Positions 58,400 to 64,000 of a stretch of DNA of 64,000 nucleotides are shown piece after piece. A model generated the notes under the pieces. The model was not told where the DNA came from. It saw nothing but the letters and a program-made list of their open reading frames with translations, and did no database searches. How positions within the stretch are numbered: position 1 is the first letter of the stretch; the number at the start of each line of letters is the position of its first letter. The position numbers were made by a program, and so were the translations under genes. Source of the stretch: Crambe crambe (lineage: Eukaryota; Porifera; Demospongiae; Poecilosclerida; Crambeidae). Location: positions 1 through 64,000 of the forward strand of contig OZ004582.1 of the NCBI GenBank assembly GCA_963924555.1, given 5' to 3'.

Positions 58400-58770
58400 A
58401 CTTAACTAACCTCATGGATACTTTACCACAACCCCTGTTAACGAAACAAAACCTCATGGCTATTTTACCTCTGGAAACCTCAACCCAGGTTAACGTTGGA
58501 AAACCTCATGGCTATTTTACCTCTGGAAACCTCAACCCAGGTTAACAAGACATAACCTCATGGCTATTTTACCTCTGGAAACCTCAACCCAGGTTAACAG
58601 GACATAACCTCATGGCTATTTTACCTCTGGAAACCTCAACCCAGGTTAACAAGACATAACCTCATGGCTATTTTACCTCTGGAAACCTCAACCCAGGTTA
58701 ACAATACATAACCTCATGGCTATTTTACCTCTGGAAACCTCAACCCAGGTTAAAGAAACCTAACCTCAAG
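58400..58770. repeat. ~52 bp minisatellite, second block
   Basis: About seven copies of the AACCTCATGGCTATTTTACC unit seen at 56350-57235. Confidence 0.9.
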
Positions 58771-59500
58771 GATATTTTACCCCTAAATAGAGATAAGATT
58801 TATCCATGAAGTTGAGGTTGACTTAAGGGTAAAATCCTCCAAGTATATGACCATAAGGGGAAAAAAGACTCAAATTTGCGAATTTGAGGGATAAAACACT
58901 CAAGTATATGAATATAAGGGATCATATTATATATATGAGGGATGGTGAGGGATCCTTCTCCATGCCCCTAGCTATGGAGTCGGGGATGCCTGAGGTTTTG
59001 CCTCACCTAACCTAGAGAAACCTAGGTTCCCTTAGGGCTAAAAATCGCCCCCATGCCGAGAAACCTTGGCCCTTGAGGGCAAAATTGATCTCGAAAACTA
59101 GGGATTTAAAGAAAACTGAAGAAACCTCAGGTTTAACCTGAGGTTAGGTTTCGAGCCTGAGGGCAAACCTGATAAACATGGGGGCCAGGTTCGGTAGCAT
59201 GAGGGAAATATCCCTAAAGCTACCTTAACCTTGCCCTCATGAGCACCCGGTTATCCCTCGTGGCAACATAACCTGGCCCTTAGGACTAAAAACTGGTCTT
59301 ATTTTGAGTTGAGGGATGGTTTTGATGCCACAAGGGTCAGGTTACCAACCTTGGGGGATAACCTACAGTTTTCTTTTTAGCAAGGCCCTCATGGCATCCC
59401 TCATGGATAATATCGAGCCCTAATGGCTAAAAAAACGTCCCTTAGGACTAAAAAAATGCCCTCACGGCTAAATTCGAGGCCCCCATGGTCGTTTTCGACC
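58771..59500. other. Diverged repeat-like sequence, no gene seen
   Basis: Rich in short motifs such as CTCATGG, GAGGGAT and ACCTAACC that occur in the neighbouring satellites, but without a clean period. No convincing ORF. Confidence 0.5.
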
Positions 59501-61758
59501 AATAATCAAACCTGATCAAACCTGATCAAACCTAGGGGGCCCCAAAAATAGCCATGAATGGGTAGAAAACAGTCAGGAGGGATAACCTGAGAAGCATGGG
59601 GGATAACCTCTGAATAAAATCCCCCCAGGACATTTAACCTTGCCCCCATGAGCACTACAGATCCCCCAGGGGGTGTACATTTGCCCTTAGGGCCGATTTG
59701 GACCTCTAACCTCAACCTAACCTAACCTGAACCTAACCTGAAGAAACCTGAATGGGTGGAAAACAGTCAGGAGGGATAACCTGAGAAGCATGAGGGATAA
59801 TTTCGTGGTAATCCAGATGAAATTGCCCCCAGGACAGCTAACCCTGCCCCCATGTGCCATAGAGATCCCCTAGGGGGTGTACATATGCCCTTAGGGCCGA
59901 TTTGGACCTCTAACCTCAACCTAACCTCAACCTAACCTAACCTGAAGAAACCTGAAGAAACCTGAATGGGTGGAAAACAGTCAGGAGGGATAACCTGAGA
60001 AGCATGAGGGATAATTTCGTGGTAATCCAGATGAAATTGCCCCCAGGACAGCTAACCCTGCCCCCATGTGCCATAGAGATCCCCTAGGGGGTGTACATAT
60101 GCCCTTAGGGCCGATTTGGACCTCGAACCTCAACCTAACCTCAACCTAACCTAACCTGAAGAAACCTGAAGAAACCTGAAGAAACCTGAATGGGTGGAAA
60201 ACAGTCAGGAGGGATAACCTGAGAAGCATGAGGGATAATTTCGTGGTAATCCAGATGAAATTGCCCCCAGGACAGCTAACCCTGCCCCCATGTGCCATGG
60301 AGATCCCCTAGGGGGTGTACATATGCCCTTCGGGCCGATTTGGACCTCTAACCTCAACCTAACCTCAACCTAACCTAACCTGAAGAAACCTGAAGAAACC
60401 TGAATGGGTGGAAAACAGTCAGGAGGGATAACCTGAGAAGCATGAGGGATAATTTCGTGGTAATCCAGATGAAATTGCCCCCAGGACAGCTAACCCTGCC
60501 CCCATGTGCCATAGAGATCCCCTAGGGGGTGTACATATGCCCTTAGGGCCGATTTGGACCTCTAACCTCAACCTAACCTCAACCTAACCTAACCTGAAGA
60601 AACCTGAAGAAACCTGAAGAAACCTGAATGGGTGGAAAACAGTCAGGAGGGATAACCCGAGAGGCATGGGGGATAACCTCGTGGTAGTCCGGATGAAAAT
60701 GCCCCCAGGACAGCTAACCCTGCCCTCATGTACCATAGAGATCCCCTAGGGGGTGTACATATGCCCTTAGGGCCGATTTGGACCTCTAACCTCAACCTAA
60801 CCTCAACCTAACCTAACCTGAAGAAACCTGAAGAAACCTGAAGAAACCTGAATGGGTGGAAAACAGTCAGGAGGGATAACCTGAGAAGCATGAGGGATAA
60901 TTTCGTGGTAATCCAGATGAAATTGCCCCCAGGACAGCTAACCCTGCCCCCATGTGCCATAGAGATCCCCTAGGGGGTGTACATATGCCCTTAGGGCCGA
61001 TTTGGACCTCTAACCTCAACCTAACCTAACCTGAAGAAACCTGAAGAAACCTGAAGAAACCTGAATGGGTGGAAAACAGTCAGGAGGGATAACCTGAGAA
61101 GCATGAGGGATAACCTCGTGGTAGTCCGGATGAAAATGCCCCCAGGACAGCTAACCCTGCCCTCATGTGCCATAGAGATCCCCTAGGGGGTGTACATATG
61201 CCCTTCAGGCCGATTTGGACCTCTAACCTCAACCTAACCTCAACCTAACCTAACCTGAAGAAACCTGAAGAAACCTGAAGAAACCTGAATGGGTGGAAAA
61301 CAGTCAGGAGGGATAACCCGAGAGGCATGGGGGATAACCTCGTGGTAGTCCGGATGAAAATGCCCCCAGGACAGCTAACCCTGCCCTCATGTACCATAGA
61401 GATCCCCTAGGGGGTGTACATATGCCCTTAGGGCCGATTTGGACCTCTAACCTCAACCTAACCTCAACCTAACCTAACCTGAAGAAACCTGAAGAAACCT
61501 GAATGGGTGGAAAACAGTCAGGAGGGATAACCTGAGAAGCATGAGGGATAATTTCGTGGTAATCCAGATGAAATTGCCCCCAGGACAGCTAACCCTGCCC
61601 CCATGTGCCATAGAGATCCCCTAGGGGGTGTACATATGCCCTTCGGGCCGATTTGGACCTCTAACCTCAACCTAACCTAACCTGAACCTAACCTGAAGAA
61701 ACCTGAAGAAATCTGAGGGCTTATCTCCTTAACCTGTAGGTTGAGGTCTTAACCCAGG
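59501..61758. repeat. ~212-225 bp satellite, about ten copies
   Basis: Units contain GGGTGGAAAACAGTCAGGAG, a CAGCTAACCCTGCCCCCATG block, the near-palindrome GATCCCCTAGGGGGTGTAC and an end of CCTAACCT/CCTGAAGAAA microrepeats. Unit length varies through the number of CCTAACCT and CCTGAAGAAA repeats. Units are at about 59754, 59966, 60188, 60407, 60629, 60854, 61066, 61288 and 61508. Confidence 0.9.
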
Positions 61759-64000
61759 GGCACCTAATTTAGCCATGTAGGTTTATAACCTCAACCTGTA
61801 TTAACCCGGGGGCACCTAATTTAGCCATGTAGGTTTATAACCTCAACCTGTATTAACCCGGGGGCACCTAATTTAGCCATGTAGGTTTATAACCTCAACC
61901 TGTATTAACCCGGGGGCACCTAATTTAGCCATGTAGGTTTATAACCTCAACCTGTATTAACCCGGGGGCACCTAATTTAGCCATGTAGGTTTATAACCTC
62001 AACCTGTATTAACCCGGGGGCACCTAATTTAGCCATGTAGGTTTATAACCTCAACCTGTATTAACCCGGGGGCACCTAATTTAGCCATGTAGGTTTATAA
62101 CCTCAACCTGTATTAACCCGGGGCACCTAATTTAGCCATGTAGGTTATATACTTTGAAATCTAGCCCTTCCGAGTTGCATCTTGCCCTAATCATCCCTTC
62201 CAAGTTGCATCTAGCCCTAGTCATCCCTTCCGAGTTGCATCTAGCCCTAGTCATCTCTTCCGAGTTGCATCTAGCCCTAGTCATCCCTTCTGAGTTGCAT
62301 TTAGCCCTAGACATCCCTTCCAAGTTGCATCTAGCCCTAGACATCCCTTCCAAGTTGAATCTAGCTCTAGTCATCCCTTCCGAGTTGCATCTAGCCCTAG
62401 TCATCCCTTCTATGAAACCATGAAGGATATTCACTGAGACGTGCAAGCCAGGAGGGAAAGGTAAGGTCATAGCTAGGAGGGATGATATATCTGGTCACCA
62501 ATTGTCCTCTCAGAATCCATGGGGGCCACCAATTGTCCTCCTAGAAGTATCTGAAATTTCAAAGTCCCAGAATATCCAGGAAGGATCGAATACGAAACCA
62601 TGAAGGATATTCACTGAGATGTGCAAGCCAGGAGGGAAAGGTAAGGTCATAGCTAGGAGGGATGATATATCTGGCCCATGGGGGGTCACCAATTGTCCTC
62701 CCAGAATCCATGGGGGTCACCAATTGTCCTCTCAGGATCCATGGGGGCCACCAATTGTCCTCCAAGAATCCATGGGGGCCACCAATTGTCCTCCAAGAAG
62801 GAGCTGAAATTTCAAAGTCCCAGAATATCCAGGAAGGATCGAATACGAAACCATGAAGGATATTCACTGAGATATGCAAGCCAGGAGGGAAAGGTAAGGT
62901 CATAGCTAGGAGGGATGATATATCTGGTCACCAATTGTCCTCTCAGAATCCATGGGGGCCACCAATTGTCCTCCTAGAAGTATCTGAAATTTCAAAGTCC
63001 CAGAATATCCAGGAAGGATCGAATACGAAACCATGAAGGATATTCACTGAGACGTGCAAGCCAGGAGGGAAAGGTAAGGTCATAGCTAGGAGGGATGATA
63101 TATCTGGCCCATGGGGGATCACCAATTGTCCTCCCAGAATCCATGGGGGTCACCAATTGTCCTCTCAGGATCCATGGGGGCCACCAATTGTCCTCCAAGA
63201 ATCCATGGGGGCCACCAATTGTCCTCCAAGAAGGAGCTGAAATTTCAAAGTCCCAGAATATCCAGGAAGGATCGAATATGAAACCATGAAGGATATTCAC
63301 TGAGATGTGCAAGCCAGGAGGGAAAGGTAAGGTCATAGCTAGGAGGGATGATGGGGGTCACCAATTGTCCTCTCAGGATCCATGGGGGCCACCAATTGTC
63401 CTCCAAGAATCCATGGGGGCCACCAATTGTCCTCCAAGAAGGAGCTGAAATTTCAAAGTCCCAGAATATCCAGGAAGGATCGAATACGAAACCATGAAGG
63501 ATATTCACTGAGATGTGCAAGCCAGGAGGGAAAGGTAAGGTCATAGCTAGGAGGGATGATATATCTGGCCCATGGGGGGTCACCAATTGTCCTCCCAGAA
63601 TCCATGGGGGTCACCAATTGTCCTCTCAGGATCCATGGGGGCCACCAATTGTCCTCCAAGAATCCATGGGGGCCACCAATTGTCCTCCAAGAAGGAGCTG
63701 AAATTTCAAAGTCCCAGAATATCCAGGAAGGATCGAATACGAAACCATGAAGGATATTCACTGAGATGTGCAAGCCAGGAGGGAAAGGTAAGGTCATAGC
63801 TAGGAGGGATGATATATCTGGCCCATGGGGGTCACCAATTGTCCTCCCAGAATCCATGGGGGTCACCAATTGTCCTCTCAGGATCCATGGGGGCCACCAA
63901 TTGTCCTCCAAGAATCCATGGGGGCCACCAATTGTCCTCCAAGAAGGAGCTGAAATTTCAAAGTCCCAGAATATCCAGGAAGGATCGAATACGAAACCAT
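61589..64000. repeat. Segmental duplication, copy B, including 52 bp, 30 bp and composite satellites
   Basis: Matches 53283-55694 at offset 8306: 52 bp minisatellite at about 61759-62151, 30 bp minisatellite at about 62162-62411, composite satellite from 62412 to the window edge. Confidence 0.85.

Overview
The window is eukaryotic nuclear DNA. Coding stretches are split by GT-AG introns, several very short (40, 58 and 74 bp), and recognisable genes include a DNA polymerase lambda fragment, a Ras-like GTPase, a PHD-finger protein and a SET-like protein. This fits a compact-intron metazoan; a sponge is possible, but nothing in the window proves it. Hexamer arrays, minisatellites and inverted repeats make it subtelomeric or assembled from chromosome ends.

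Layout. 1-5393 is a nearly pure CCCTAG array, a one-base variant of the metazoan telomere repeat, with the C-rich strand reading inward. 5394-6664 is subtelomeric: a 130 bp duplication, a promoter-like segment and a short ORF start cut off by a small internal CCCTAG array. 6665-11310 carries a minus-strand PHD-finger gene whose coiled coil is encoded by 21 bp micro-exons, one heptad each. 11404-14880 is an AT-rich 10-12 bp satellite in alternating orientations. 14898-22158 is a tandem array of 2.85-2.93 kb units, each with a three-exon gene (coiled coil plus a candidate PD-(D/E)XK domain). A 200 N gap interrupts it, and the two contig ends overlap by 837 bp. 22158-22881 is the 3' part of DNA polymerase lambda, cut at its 5' side by the repeat unit. 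23397-24929 holds a Ras-like GTPase and a second nuclease-like fragment. 24930-28165 is MITEs, minisatellites and an interstitial GGGCTA tract. 28318-35200 holds two head-to-head genes: a large unknown gene with one in-frame stop (minus) and a SET-like gene with about 30 mostly tiny exons (plus).

35314-36331 is a roughly 145 bp satellite that ends abruptly in a 7 kb GGGCTA array (36332-43318). After a second 200 N gap the array restarts in the opposite orientation (43519-53284) and leads into another subtelomere (53283-64000). That region is mostly nested minisatellites, with one small two-exon gene and a duplication of at least 2.4 kb at an offset of 8306 bp.

Interpretation. The strand switch across the second gap (G-rich into the gap, C-rich out of it) is what two chromosome ends joined by scaffolding would look like. 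Positions 1-43318 would then be a unit with telomere-like arrays at both ends. The genes do not form an obvious pathway. The recurring themes are micro-exon architecture, heptad-repeat coiled coils, nuclease-like domains and chromatin-type domains (PHD, SET). Exon models were made by hand from splice consensus and reading frame and have no transcript support.
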